From positions 23,706 through 87,705 of the forward strand of contig JAMZAV010005106.1 in NCBI GenBank assembly GCA_024449915.1: a stretch of 64,000 bases of DNA, given 5' to 3'. Source of the DNA: Sweltsa coloradensis (taxonomy: Eukaryota; Arthropoda; Insecta; Plecoptera; Chloroperlidae). The translations under genes were made by a program, and so were the position numbers. The notes below the pieces were generated by a model. It did no database searches. It saw nothing but the letters and a program-made list of their open reading frames with translations, and had not been told where the DNA came from. Positions 37,229 through 48,299 of this stretch are shown here, piece by piece; position 1 is the stretch's first letter, and every line of letters begins with the position of its first letter.

Positions 37229-38574
37229 GTTATCATAGAGATCAGAAAAAAATGCAACGAAATCGCCCAACAAGTTTTGAAGCTATTTGCACGCCTTGTT
37301 GGCTGCACCCTTCATAGCGATACGTCACTTGGCGTGAGCCCGCCCGCATACCGACAGCAGGTAGAGGGTTGGCGGAACCCACCAGTGTTAGGCGATCACT
37401 CGTTTAATGAAAACTTATAAAAAAACTGCATGTACCTTGTGCTACGTGTCCATATTTATGTTGTATATTTGTGTTGTTTTTGAAATCTTGTGACAATCAA
37501 TGGTGAACACTAGTTGTGTCTATTCGGTTGTATAGTAATTATAGTAATGAGCGTAATAATGATCGTGGTATTTCGTTATATATAATTATCAATAAGACAC
37601 GATTTCCTTCACTACGATAAACAGTAATGCAAAATACATTGATTGAAAGAATTATACCATGTTTTTTCCTATGTTTGTGTGATCCATGGTGTGATCGCCT
37701 CAACACGATACGGCCTCCCTCGCGCAGACATCGCTGTAACTGAAGGTAGCAGGTAGCGGGCGACCGACCGAACTCGTTTCTCTCCCCCAAGTGACGTCAC
37801 ACGTAGTCTTAGCGCGCCTCAGTTCAAATGTAAATAAATCCGATTTCGTTCAACCGATTTTGAAAATTCTTTTTTCTACGTACGTAGAACAGTAGGCCTA
37901 CATGGAAGAAAATAGCTGTTATGATTTCAAGACAAGGTTGGGCCTTTAAAATACCACCCTGATTGGTGTTACAGACAGACAAAAAACATACAAAAACCAA
38001 TATTTTTTCTCACGGTATCCTAATTCAAAACTATATGATAGACATTTTTCTGGACCGCAAATAAAATTTTAAAATTTTCAGGAGCATGCAGGCATGCACA
38101 CGTTATTGGATTCGAGGAGCGAGCTCAAATCTCTTGGGTTTTACGTTCTGTATCGAACAAAGTCTGTCTAAATAGAGTAAGTATTTGAAGTTATAGGCTA
38201 AGCAAACAGCAAGATGTAGGTCTAAAGCTGAAATCTCTCAACTAAGATTTGCCCCATTCTTGAATGCAGTTCATGAAAATCAACTTTTACGCATTGTCTA
38301 TGTTTGTGTTTATATTTTTCTACTTCTTTGTTCTCTTCCGGACACATGGCAATTCAATATTGATTGGTCACGCCAATCATGTGATACTGTTGCGATGAAG
38401 AAATCTGACTTAGCCACGAGCTAGCAAAACTCAAGTGGCGCTCGTAGTAGCATGTAGACGAACTTGATGTGTGGGAGAGAAATATTTGGTACAAAATTTG
38501 ACATTGTCATGAGGTCTCTAGCTATATGTTCTATACTGAATGGTACTACTATGGAGAACATAGCTAGTACAAAA
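37229..38574. other. Intergenic, no gene recognised
   Basis: No convincing ORF. Sequence around 37,820-38,100 (a gttacagacagacaaaaaac stretch, ggagcatgcaggcatgcac) looks like decayed interspersed repeat. The 83-codon frame at 37,539-37,790 (minus) has no recognisable motif. Confidence 0.4.
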
Positions 38575-38965
38575 TTGCAAAATTGCAAGGTTTACTTGAT
38601 CTCCCAGCGGCTTGCAAGATTCGATACACCTTAGTTAGTCAACTGCATGCACTCACCGCCTGACAAACTTGATTTGATAAAAATGATTTCTTTAAGAACA
38701 AAACCATTGTCGTTAAATTGAATCCTACATATTTACAACGTATTTTTCAATTCATTATCTCTTGTTCGTTTAAATCGTCATGAATTTTGCTCAAAATGTT
38801 AACGCACATTAAAGACTTGTACCGGATGTCTGTTTGAACTTTAAAATTTCAGCGCAATCTGTTCAGCCGTTCTGCAGCGAACTCACTCGCTCACCGACAA
38901 ATTAAAAACAGGCTTAGTCCGGTTTATCTTGAATGGTAAGACTTGGTCGTTGCTTCGCTCCCTCG
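38575..38965 (+). repeat. Dispersed repeat D, right copy
   Basis: Colinear with 2,995-3,310. Its end, cgttgcttcgctccctcgtcta at 38,948-38,969, also resembles the tail of the SINE at 17,525-17,560 (gtcgctgcgctccctcgtcta). Confidence 0.5.
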
Positions 38966-39032
38966 TCTAAAAAATATTATGTAATAGTTGGAACATTTAA
39001 TTAACTGCAAATTGGTAAAAAAAAAAAAAAAA

Positions 39033-39115
39033 AATGGTTTACGGTCCTGAGTTATGTACATTTCAGACGGTACTGAGTTAGCGTTTTAATGATTGCACAT
39101 CCAAAAATAATAAGG
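39033..39115 (+). repeat. Dispersed repeat E
   Basis: ggtttacggtcctgagttat, gtacatttcagacggtact, ttttaatgattgcacatcca matches the reverse complement of 63,530-63,622. Confidence 0.55.
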
Positions 39116-39469
39116 CTGATGGACAATTGAAAGTGACATACCTACTAGTACCTCACGGATGTTTCATAAGGTGCATACGGACACGCGGTCAAGCTGAGTG
39201 GGGTGAGCCCATTTCGATTCTGACGCCTTCCAGGTCTTGGACTAATCTAGAAATATTTTTGTTTCTCCAATGTAGAGCTCTCCACACTAACATAATACAG
39301 AGTATACATACAGGGTTCCCACCCACCAAGAAAACGTAAAAAGATCAGGGAATAGAAAACTGGTCAAAATGTCAGGGAATTGAGTGAAAAACAAAAAATC
39401 TTGCAAAAGTCAGAGAAAATGGGGATGTATTTAAATGTAGGCCTGCTCTAGGCATATTTAACCCTCGGT

Positions 39470-40022
39470 CCCTCGCGTGGTTCTTCAAACCCCAGGGTCT
39501 ACATTCGACTCTGTTTCTCTGCATCGGGACTGTTTTACCGACTCTAGATTCTCAGAAATTTGTAATCCTCTAATCATTAGGGCTTTTAGTGTTGTTATAT
39601 TGCCGGTCCTGAACGTGGCTGGGGTTGCTGAAAAACCCGCGCGAGTGATCACGTTACCGTACTGCATACAGAAACTCAATGCTATTTTGGCTTAAATTTT
39701 GAAATTTTGGAAAAATTCTTCTTGCAATTTACTAACTGGTTCATGTTTATTACTAAAAAGTGAAACAAAACTTAAAAATGGATTATTTTGACACCTTTTT
39801 TGAATATTTTGAAAATGTCCATTTTTTAAATCTGAAAAATACATTTAAAAAAATTTCATACAAAAGGTTCATTGGCATTTTATTTCACTGTCCTCCCAGC
39901 AACAACCACCTACATAGTAGTTCCACAAATCATATGAGCACAGAAAGAAATACCCAAAACATCCTACTGAACTAATTACAGCTCAAAATGATTTGGGGTT
40001 TGAGAAACCCCACGCGAGGGAT
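39470..40022. mobile_element. ~550-bp MITE with CTCGCGTGG ends
   Basis: ccctcgcgtggttcttcaaa (39,473-39,492) then cccc faces ggggtttgagaaaccccacgcgaggg (39,993-40,020). The family recurs at 54,545-54,775, there with lengthened homopolymers. Confidence 0.7.
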
Positions 40023-40063
40023 GATGTTAAGAAATTCCGTGCGAATGACTGAAGGTTGAACAA

Positions 40064-40695
40064 TATTAATTATGCTATTCGACCGCATTTTTCTATTTTC
40101 CGAAATAAGCTACCAAATCAAAATATAGTGAATGGCTTTGAAACCTGGCTCTTTTAGAAAATCAAAACTTTAAAAAAAATCTGTTTCTGCACACGGCTAA
40201 TATCGCCACCTCAAAATCATTTCAAACTTCAATTTGCCAAGGCACACCATTCAACATAGGGTGTTGTGTTTTTGTGACATTAATTTTCAACTGGTTTTCT
40301 ATAGGCTGACTGAGAGATTTAAAAAAAAACAATTTTTATCTTTCTTGCAAATGTTTTCGTTTGTGGTACAAATCGGTACAAAATACCGCCGAACGAAAAA
40401 ATTCAAAGAAAAGACAATTGTTAAAAAAATCTTTTTTCTCTCAGTCAGCCTATAGAAAACCAGTTAAAAATTAATTTCACTTAAACACAACACCCTACGT
40501 TAAACGGTGTGCCTTGGCGAATTGAAGTTTGAAATTATTTTGAGGTGGCAATATTGGCCATGTAGGCTACCAGATCAGAAAAAATATATATAGTTTTGAT
40601 TTTCTAAAATCCAGGTTTCCAAGCCATTCACTATATTTTGACTTGGTAGCATATTTTGGAAAATATAAAGAACGCGGTCGAATAGCATTAATGAT
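40064..40695. repeat. Giant palindrome, ~260-bp arms
   Basis: The left arm 40,064-40,326 is closely the reverse complement of 40,437-40,695, with a spacer of about 110 bp. Matching blocks include tatgctattcgaccgc, tatagtgaatggcttt, aaggcacaccattcaac and ataggctgactgagag. It is a fold-back element or the product of an inverted duplication. ORFs on either strand are repeat-derived. Confidence 0.9.
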
Positions 40696-41148
40696 ATTTT
40701 TGGGCGAAATGAAAATCAGAATAAGTAACAGGGTAGGCCCTACTCTAAAAATTTTGAGATGGAAACTGAATAAATTTAACATTTGAACAACGTTTAAGTC
40801 TACCAACACACTTCATAGGCCTAGTTTATTTTCAAGAACCAAACCTATAAGGACCCCGTTCAAGATTTGAAATACTCCGTTTTTTCCGTGTGACTGTATT
40901 TGAAGAAAAAACGCCTTCGGCGATAAGAAAGAACCCTTGCCACAACTGTAACTTTTGTCCTTACCCCAGAACAAATACTAGTTTTGCAAGGCCGACATGA
41001 CTGGGACCACCACTAATAGTACTTCCTCTCTACAACTACTGATACATCAGTGGAAACCGCTTAAGGATCATCCATACACAAATGTACTTCTTTAAAGTAA
41101 GAGGGCCGTAAAGTATTAAAATCTAGCATTGTGTTATTGCTGTGCTAG

Positions 41149-41230
41149 GAGGAATGTGGCCCTGGATTACAATGAGGCAAAGAAGGTGCGACGGATCCAG
41201 TTAAGCAGGTCTAAAGAAAGTGAAAAGTGA
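41149..41230 (+). CDS. Possible last exon of an unrecognised gene
   Basis: An acceptor-like ttattgctgtgctag precedes a frame reading NVALDYNEAKKVRRIQLSRS and a few more residues to a TGA at 41,228-41,230. The composition (hydrophilic, Lys/Arg/Glu) looks like genuine protein, and the stretch is not part of a repeat I can see. A poly(A) signal at 43,113 could end its 3' UTR, which would then contain the HINE copy at 41,403-42,774. I do not recognise the protein, and no upstream exon is identified. Confidence 0.25.
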
Positions 41231-41402
41231 AAACCGTTATTTAAACTTAATTTTTATGTAGTAAGTTTGTGTAGTATGGCTAGGCATTTCTGTAGTTCTT
41301 TTAATCAAGACTGTCAGTTTGAATTTACTCTTGTATACAGACTAATATCACCCAACCAAACAAACCACTTTACATACATATATTTGGCTAACTCAGCCAT
41401 TA

Positions 41403-42774
41403 TTGGATGAGCGAAGCGAAGACTTCAATTTCACTGACCCCCCAAAATATTTAGCTCGGTTGTTTTTTTTTTTTTTTTTTTTTTTGTCTGTTTGTTCGCA
41501 CGATTCCGGGCAAACGGCATATGCGATCTTGATGAAAATTGAAGGGGACCTTCGAAATCTCTGAACTTAGACGTGCCACGTTTTTGGGTACAATCGAAGA
41601 AATATTTCTCATGAATAGTATCGCACTTTTACGATTTTTTTCAATTTTTAGTGCCATATTTTCGAGACATTTGGGCCGATTCTGACCAAACGGGTAGGGC
41701 TACAACGATCATATTTCACATGGACATTAAGGTAATGGTGATGTATTGCTTTCTGAAAGAAAAAGTTGAAAAAGTTAGCCAGAATCTATAGAAATAAAGC
41801 TTTTAATATAAGTTTTTTGACTTTTTGTGCGATATTTTCGTGCCATTTGGGTCAATTCTGACCAAACGGGTGAGGCTACAACGTTCATATTTCACATGGA
41901 CATTAAGGTAATGGTGATGTATTGCTTTCTGAAAGAAAAAGTTGGAAAAGTTAGTCATCAGAATCTATAGAAATAAAGCTTTTAATATAAGTTTTTTGAC
42001 TTTTAGTGCAATATTTTCGTGCCATTTGGGCCAATTCTGACCAAACAGGTGGGCCTTCAACGTTCATATTATACATGGACCATTGATATTGAACCCCTAT
42101 TGTAGGCTAGATTAGCAGTCGGTGGTCCACTTCCGTGACAATTAGAAGCCATCTTGAAATTCCAGTTTACATGTTAATCAAATGGGAGCGATTTGTAGCC
42201 CAAATAGTTCTCAAGATTGCCGCCAGGTTGACAGGTTTAAACAAAACTAGCCCTTTAACACCAAATGATTACTAAATTCCCTTATGCAATAACTTCGTAT
42301 TGTTTTTGTTTGTTTTTACCATGCTGCACAATCTAAAACCATATCAAACAATCCAGTAAAATACTTTATTGCATTAAAAAAGCATCAATTTAAAAAGCAA
42401 ATCGCCATCTTGAAAAGGGCCATTGACTCTTCAATGTGCTACGCTCGCGCCTGTGCGGAGGTAATGGAGACTGCTAATCTAGCCTACAATAGGGGTTCAA
42501 TATCAATGACATTGACATTAAGGTTATGGTGATGTAGTACCTTTTAAAAGAAAAAGTTAAAAAGTTAGTCAGAATCCATAGAAATAAAGCTTTTAATATA
42601 AGTTTTTACGGTAAATAATACCAATTGACAGGTAACAAAAGAAATTTGACAACAATCACTTACAATGCGTAGGTAGCAAAACAAAGCACTTGCAAAAGTA
42701 AAGATATCCCACGCAAACTAAAAACTTTAAAAAGCTCATCCATCAACGCAGCGGGACTTTAGCGTTTTCCTAGT
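41403..42774 (+). repeat. A-type HINE-like element with internal duplications and a MITE
   Basis: It starts ttggatgagcgaagcgaag and ends gggactttagcgttttcctagt. The core block (ttttcgtg-catttggg to aagcttttaatataag) is tandemly repeated at about 41,650, 41,825 and 42,005, period about 175 bp. The third copy is interrupted by the MITE at 42,081-42,508 and resumes after it. Confidence 0.85.
42081..42508. mobile_element. 428-bp MITE with perfect 40-bp inverted repeats
   Basis: The 40 bases at 42,081-42,120 are the exact reverse complement of 42,469-42,508 (outer end cattgatattgaacccctat). It interrupts a HINE copy whose sequence continues on both sides (acatggac / acatt-aaggtt). No clear target duplication; no coding sequence. 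Perfect arms suggest recent mobility. Confidence 0.9.
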
Positions 42775-43112
42775 TTAGTGTGTATCACAACTAGAATTAA
42801 CCAAAAATGGACCTAACAAACCTGGAAAAGTCAGGGAAATTCATTCTAAAAAAATAGTGGGTACCCTGACATAGTACATAGAAATTTGTTCTTGATTTTT
42901 TGGTTTAACTTTTCTAAAAAAATTATGTCTGTTGTCTAGGCAATTTTTTTTCTTTAAAATTGTGCATATTAAATAATTTTAAAATTATTTTGATTGTTTC
43001 TGCCACTTGTGTTTGGCTATAATATATTGTATGGCCCCTGGTTAATGGGTATTTATTTATTCATGTCTTCTATCTTTCACTTCATTGATGACAATTTGTG
43101 GGTATCTATTCA

Positions 43113-43118
43113 ATAAAA
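43113..43118 (+). promoter_or_regulatory. Candidate poly(A) signal
   Basis: AATAAA followed after about 25 bases by a GT-rich stretch (cgttgtttgtgttttcg), the usual 3'-end arrangement. It could serve the possible exon at 41,149-41,230. Confidence 0.3.
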
Positions 43119-43290
43119 ATGCTTTTTAGAACCGTCTACTCGTTGTTTGTGTTTTCGTATCATTCTCACCTTCTCACGTTATTAAAACAGGTCACAAAGA
43201 GATAAAAAAAATGGTTAATTTATTAATTTAGGCATTTGGTTTGTGTTGGTTTGTGTACTTATTACCAGAGTAACGACAGTGTTGTTCTTT

Positions 43291-43638
43291 ACTAGGAAAA
43301 CGCTTAAGTCCCGTCGCGTTGATGGATGAGCTTTTTTGTAAGTTTATAGTTTGCGTGGGATCTATTTACTTACTAGGAAAACGCTTAAGTCCCGCCGCGT
43401 TTTGGATGAGCGTAATTGGTGCATTGAGCTGCCATGTGTTATGCGGATTTTCTGTTGTTCTGTGAAAAAATCATTACTAAGTTGAAGATTTTTTTAAATT
43501 AAATTAAATAAAAAATTAACTTTAATTTTTAATTTTTTAATTAATCGCAATTTAAAAAAAGGGAAAAAATCGTAATAGTATTGAAATTTTCATAAGAAAT
43601 AATTATTCGATTGCGCACAAATTTTACACAAATATATT
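43291..43638 (-). repeat. Two partial HINE-like elements, minus orientation
   Basis: actaggaaaacgcttaagtc begins an A-type fragment at 43,291. A second begins at 43,372 with the A-type end, but continues as B-type (ttggatgagcgtaattggtg, ccatgtgttatgcgg) and is therefore chimeric. It runs to a B-type core (attcgattgcgcacaaattt) next to the following plus-strand copy. Confidence 0.75.
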
Positions 43639-43640
43639 AA

Positions 43641-44417
43641 TTGGATGAGCGTAGCGAGCGAAGCGAAGATTCCATTCTACTACACTGGAGAAAAAATTCC
43701 GGGATGTTTTTTTTTCCTTTCTTTTTTTGTATTTTTGTGTGTCTGTGAACACGATTCCGGCTAAACCGATACTCCGATTGCAATGAAATTTTATGGAGAC
43801 CTTCAAAATCTCTGAACTTAGAACTGCACCGTACGAAAAATTGATCAAAAAATTATTTCTCTTGAAAATCGCAATTTTTTTTTTTTTCCTTATTTGTTTT
43901 CGTTTGTATTTTTGTGTGTTTGTTAACACGATTCTGACTAAACCGATACTCCAATTGCAATGAAATTTTCTGGAGACCTTCGAAATCTTTAAACTTAGAC
44001 CTGGCACGTTTTTGGGTACAATCGAAGAAATATTTCTAATAAATATCGTACTTTCACGATTTTTTTTTTACGATTTTTAGTGCAATATTTTCGTTACATT
44101 TGGGCCGATTCTGACCAAACGGGTGGGGCTACAATGTTCATATTTCACATGGACATTAAGGTAGGCCTAATGGTAATGTATTGCTTTTTGAAAGAAAAAG
44201 TTGAAAAAGTTAGCCAGAATCCATAGAAATAAAGGTTTTAATATGAGTTTTTTTGAGGTTTCTAATAACAATTAACAAACTTAACAATAGAAACTTGACA
44301 ACAATCACCTACAATGCATTCAAAAAGCACTTGCAGAGGAAAAGTGGTCCTACACAAACTAAAAACTTACACAAACGCTCTTCCATCAACGCGGCGGGAC
44401 TAAAGCGTTTTCCTAGT
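43641..44417 (+). repeat. Chimeric B/A HINE-like element
   Basis: The 5' half is B-type (ttggatgagcgtagcgagcg, ctacactggag, cacgattccggctaaaccga, duplicated near 43,750 and 43,925). The 3' half is A-type, ending gcgttttcctagt. At 44,162-44,169 TAGGCCTA replaces the TA of the family sequence aaggtaatgg. Confidence 0.8.
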
Positions 44418-44424
44418 TTATAAA

Positions 44425-44899
44425 ATTAAGGTTCTGTGAAAAAATCATTACAATGGGATAAAGCATGACGTAGGTGTTATAAAAACCGTAAAATTTCAAT
44501 TTTCAATTTTCATGAGAAATAATTTTTGATTGCGCTCAAATTTCACACGAATACCTAAATTCATAAAATTAAGGTTCTGTGAAAAAATCATTAAAATCGG
44601 ATAAAGCATGTAGGTGTTATAAGCTGAAGAAATTTTAAAAAATCGAAAAAAATCGTAAAATTGTGATTTTCTTGAGAAATAATTTTTCGATTGCGCTCAA
44701 AAACGTGGCAGTTCTTGGTTCAGAGATTTCGAAGGCCTCCATAAAATTTCATCACAATTGGAGTATTGTTTTAGCCGGAATCGTGTTAACAGACACACAA
44801 AAATACAGAAAAAAAGAAAGAACGAAAAAAAAACATTCCGGATTTTTTTCTCCAGTGTAGTGAAATGGAATCTTCGCTTTGCTTGCTACGCTCATCCAA
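44425..44899 (-). repeat. B-type HINE-like element, minus orientation
   Basis: It runs from aaattaaggttctgtgaaaa (present twice, near 44,425 and 44,568) to gcttgctacgctcatccaa. The 3' terminus is missing. Confidence 0.75.
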
Positions 44900-44949
44900 T
44901 CAAGTGCCTTTTGAACGCATTGTTGGTGATTGTTGTCAAGTTCCTATTA

Positions 44950-45688
44950 TTGGATGAGCGTAGCAAGCGAAGCGAAAACATCAATTTCACTGACCCCTAA
45001 AAAAATTTAGCTCCAATGTTTTTTTTGTATGTTTGTTTGCATGATTCCGGGCAAACGGCATAAGCGATCTTGATGAAAATTGAAGGGGACCTTCAAAATC
45101 GCTGAACTTAGACGTGCCACGTTTTTGGGTACAATCGAAGAAATATTTCTCATGAATATCGCACTTTTACGATTTTTTTCGATTTTTAGTGCGATATTTT
45201 CGTGACATTTGGGCCGATTCTGACCAAACGGGTGGAGCTACAAAGTTCATATTTTACATGGACATTAAGGTTTTGGTGATGTAGTAGGTATTTTGTGAAA
45301 AAAAAAGTTGAAAAAGGTAACCAGAATCCATAAAATAAACATACTTTTACGATTTTTTGTTAAATATTTTCGTGACATTTGGGCCGATTCTGACCAAACA
45401 GGTGGAGCTACAAAGTTCATATTTCACATGGACATTAAGGTTATGGTGATGTAGTACCTTTTGAAAGAAAAAGTTGAAAATGATAGCCAGAATCCATAGA
45501 ATAAAGGTTTTGATATGAGTTTTTTTTTAGGTTTATAATAACAATTAACAAGTAACATTTGAAACTCGACAACAATCACCTACAATGCATTCACAAAGCA
45601 CTTGCAAAGGAAAAGTGGTCCCACGCAAACTAAAAACTTACAAAAACGCTCATCCATCAACGTGGCGGGACTTTAGCGTTTTCCTAGT
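44950..45688 (+). repeat. A-type HINE-like element, plus orientation
   Basis: Complete from ttggatgagcgtagcaagcg to ttagcgttttcctagt, with the core block duplicated once (about 45,195 and 45,355). A 45-bp reversed A-type scrap (44,901-44,946) precedes it. Confidence 0.85.
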
Positions 45689-45689
45689 T

Positions 45690-46128
45690 ACTTGTAAATT
45701 GTTATTATAAACCTAAAAAAACTCATATTAAAACCTTTATGCTATAGATTCTGGCTAACTTTTTCAACTTTTTCTTTCAAAAAGCAATACATCATTATTA
45801 TCTTAATGTACATGTGAAATATGAACGTTGTAGCCCCACCCGTTTGGTCAGAATCGGCCCAAATGTCACGAAAATATCGCTCTAAAAATAAAATAAAAAA
45901 TCGTAAAAGTGCGATATTCATGAGAAATATTTCTTCGATTGTACCCAAAAACGTGGCAAGTCTAAGTTCAGAGATTTCGAAGGTCCCCTCCAATTTTTAT
46001 CAAGATGTGGCATATGCTGTTTGCCCGGTAGAGAGCGAACAAACAGACAGAAAAAAAAACATTGGAGCTAAATTTTTTGAGGGGTCAGTGAAAATGAAGT
46101 TTTCGCTTCACTCGCTATGCTCATCCAA
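45690..46128 (-). repeat. A-type HINE-like element, minus orientation
   Basis: It runs from acttgtaaattgttattata to cactcgctatgctcatccaa, forming an inverted pair with the preceding copy. It lacks the gcgttttcctagt end. It stops about 190 bp before the exon of the LRR gene. Confidence 0.8.
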
Positions 46129-46339
46129 TAAAATTTTGTGAGTTCTTTTGGAATATTCTAAGTTTTTTTCAGTAGGTTGACGTATTTTGTGTGTGTCAAA
46201 ATAATGCATATATACATTTCCTACCAAGCTTTCATTTGGTGTCGTTGGTGCCAAAGCTGTTGCCTCAAAACACAGATAGTAAGTAATTTAATCAAGTTTT
46301 TATTGTGCTGTTCCAGGTCTATGGTAATCAAGTGGAAAG

Positions 46340-47893
46340 ATGCCGCCTCACATTCAGCCGCCGAGTCTGCGCGACTTGTGCCTCGAACAAGTGGCGCATA
46401 TGACGTTCCACACGTGCGTTGCCACCGAGGAAATGTATGATGAGTGGTCAGCGAGTCTGGAGAGCGAAGTAAGTGACCTTCAAGAGTTCCTGCTGTCCCA
46501 CATCCGGCCCCTCTGGGACGACGTTTGTGAGGTCGTATGCGACATGTACGTCCGAAGAAATAGCCCAGACAAAAGAAAACTTAAAAAAATACATCGCTGC
46601 CGCCACAGCTTTCATGACGGTCGTACTTTAACCACCTTAATGATACACGACCGAATGAGAAAACTGGAGATAACTTCAGAATTATACTTTAATTTAAATG
46701 AAAAAGTATGGTTGAATGAATCACAAATCAGTAAACTTGGAAATATTGTTGTACTTGACATTCAGTACAACAAATTATCAGATGCAATGTTTCAACTTAT
46801 TGGAAACACATGTAAAGATTTGCAGAAAATCCACATTACAATATGTTCTACTCACGCAAGATTGGAGTCAGTGAGTCACCTCTTAAAGTGCAGAGAGCTT
46901 CAAACTGTGGATATTCATTTTAACGGATGGACACACGAAGAATCCGAGCCACATCTCTTACAATTCCTCACAGAACTGCCTAAACTTAAAAGATGTGAGA
47001 GGATTCAGACAGTCTTGCCTCTATTGACATCCAATACCTCACTGGAATATTTGGAATCATCCATTTTTGATCCAAGCGATCTCACAAGCATCTTCAAATA
47101 CTGTCCGGACGTTCAGGATTTAGTTGTGGGTATTTCACCTGATACCCAAGATGAAAGGCTAACAGTACAAAATGATTTGGCCGAATGTCCTTTAAGACTT
47201 CACTCTCTTCAAATTGTATGGTTTACCTATGGTGAATCATTGTGTCGTCTGCTTCAGCTGAAGGGAAGCAATCTTATAAAACTAGACCTAGAATATTGTG
47301 CGGGCCCAGACACAACCCTGAAGGACATTCAAACAATTGGCTTAAACTGCCCTAAACTGGTGGTGATTTCAATCACAGAACGTCGGGAGCATACTAGTAA
47401 TTTGATGACACCGGAACAATCTTACCGCTCTCCGGTCCTGCCTTCCGACACGACGATCACTAAAACTCCCCCCATGTTTTGTAAACCTAGAGGGAACTGC
47501 GTTTGGGCATCAAGAAATGGGTGGGACCAACGGACTCTTGCTTCAGATTCTGTTGCATGCAAGGGGTTTAAAAGAGGTAATAATTTTAAACACGAACTTC
47601 CACGGATTCACGGATGTGCTTTCCGATATTCTCCGTGTCAATCCATTGACTGAACTAGGCGGCTTTCTTTGAAATACGGAGAGGTACAGACGCGAAGCCA
47701 CGGATATCTCCAATTCCATCGAACGTCTATTGGTTTCCTGCCCAAAGCTAACATACCTGAACCTATCTCTGGGCGCTGGATTTAAGACGCATCTAACTTC
47801 ATGGTAGAACTTTATGATAGAGTGCAAAGCGAAAATCTTAAGCTCGAGTTAGTTTTTGAAGACTCTCCAGATTCGTTCATTGGTTCAGATTAA
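46340..47893 (+). CDS. LRR protein with N-terminal BC-box-like motif (frame-disrupted)
   Basis: The frame opens with ATG at 46,340, about 23 bases after an acceptor-like tattgtgctgttccag, so a 5' UTR intron is likely. Residues 9-18, SLRDLCLEQV, fit the elongin BC-box pattern (S/T)L-x3-C-x3-(A/L/I/V). Leucine-rich segments of the cysteine-containing FBXL type follow: IVVLDIQYNKLSD, LKCRELQTVDIHF, YCPDVQDLVV, NLIKLDLEYC, NCPKLVVISI. That layout resembles Cullin-2/elongin-BC substrate receptors such as ZYG11 or LRR1; the role is inferred. After about 47,400 the LRR pattern moves to another frame (LLLQILLHARGLKEVIIL; LLVSCPKLTYLNLSLG after an in-frame TGA at 47,670), and a third frame carries the end (MVELYDRVQSENLKLELVFE) to TAA at 47,891. 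So it is either a young pseudogene or a gene with consensus errors. Confidence 0.65.
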
Positions 47894-48299
47894 ATCTGAG
47901 TCTTTATGAGACGGGAGACTCTGATGACTCTGAAGGGGTTTGATTCTTTCAGCGACATGGGGCAGTGATCCGTAAACCCTGTACAGACTCAGCCACAATC
48001 TTCAAATTATATCATTTTTTTCATTGGACCATTATTAAAATAACTCTTTGCCAGTGTAGACCTACACTACTTTGTAATGTAATGCTTTTGTTGGGACTGT
48101 GCAAATTAAGTGAATTTATAGGTTCAAATTTCAAGTAGAGTATTTCAGGCTAATTGGTTTAATCACTGCGTCCTAGACGCTACTGTGGGTCCTCGTTCCC
48201 TGCCTGTGCCTGTACACGCAACAGGTTTTTTTATTGTTGACCAATCCCTTTGCACTTTTTTCCCACAAGAGCATTCTAGCAATGGTTGCCACCCGCAAG
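47894..48299. other. 3' flank of the LRR gene
   Basis: No ORF with family resemblance. It probably holds the 3' UTR; no strong AATAAA is seen. Confidence 0.35.

Larger units (their letters stand above)
39311..42868. mobile_element. Possible hAT-like pair of ends enclosing other repeats
   Basis: cagggttcccaccca at 39,311 faces agtgggtaccctg ending 42,868, both accompanied by gtcagggaa motifs. Everything between is other repeats plus a possible exon. The 8-bp flanks do not match, so these may be two separate element ends and not one insertion. Confidence 0.3.

Noticed and set aside
39311..42868. Single 3.6-kb hAT element
   Set aside because: Ends look compatible but flanking 8-mers do not match, so I list it only as a low-confidence pair.
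43624..46141. ORFs in repeat clusters (for example 43,624-44,007 minus and 45,821-46,141 plus)
   Set aside because: They follow the HINE repeat sequence in several frames and both strands with no conserved frame.
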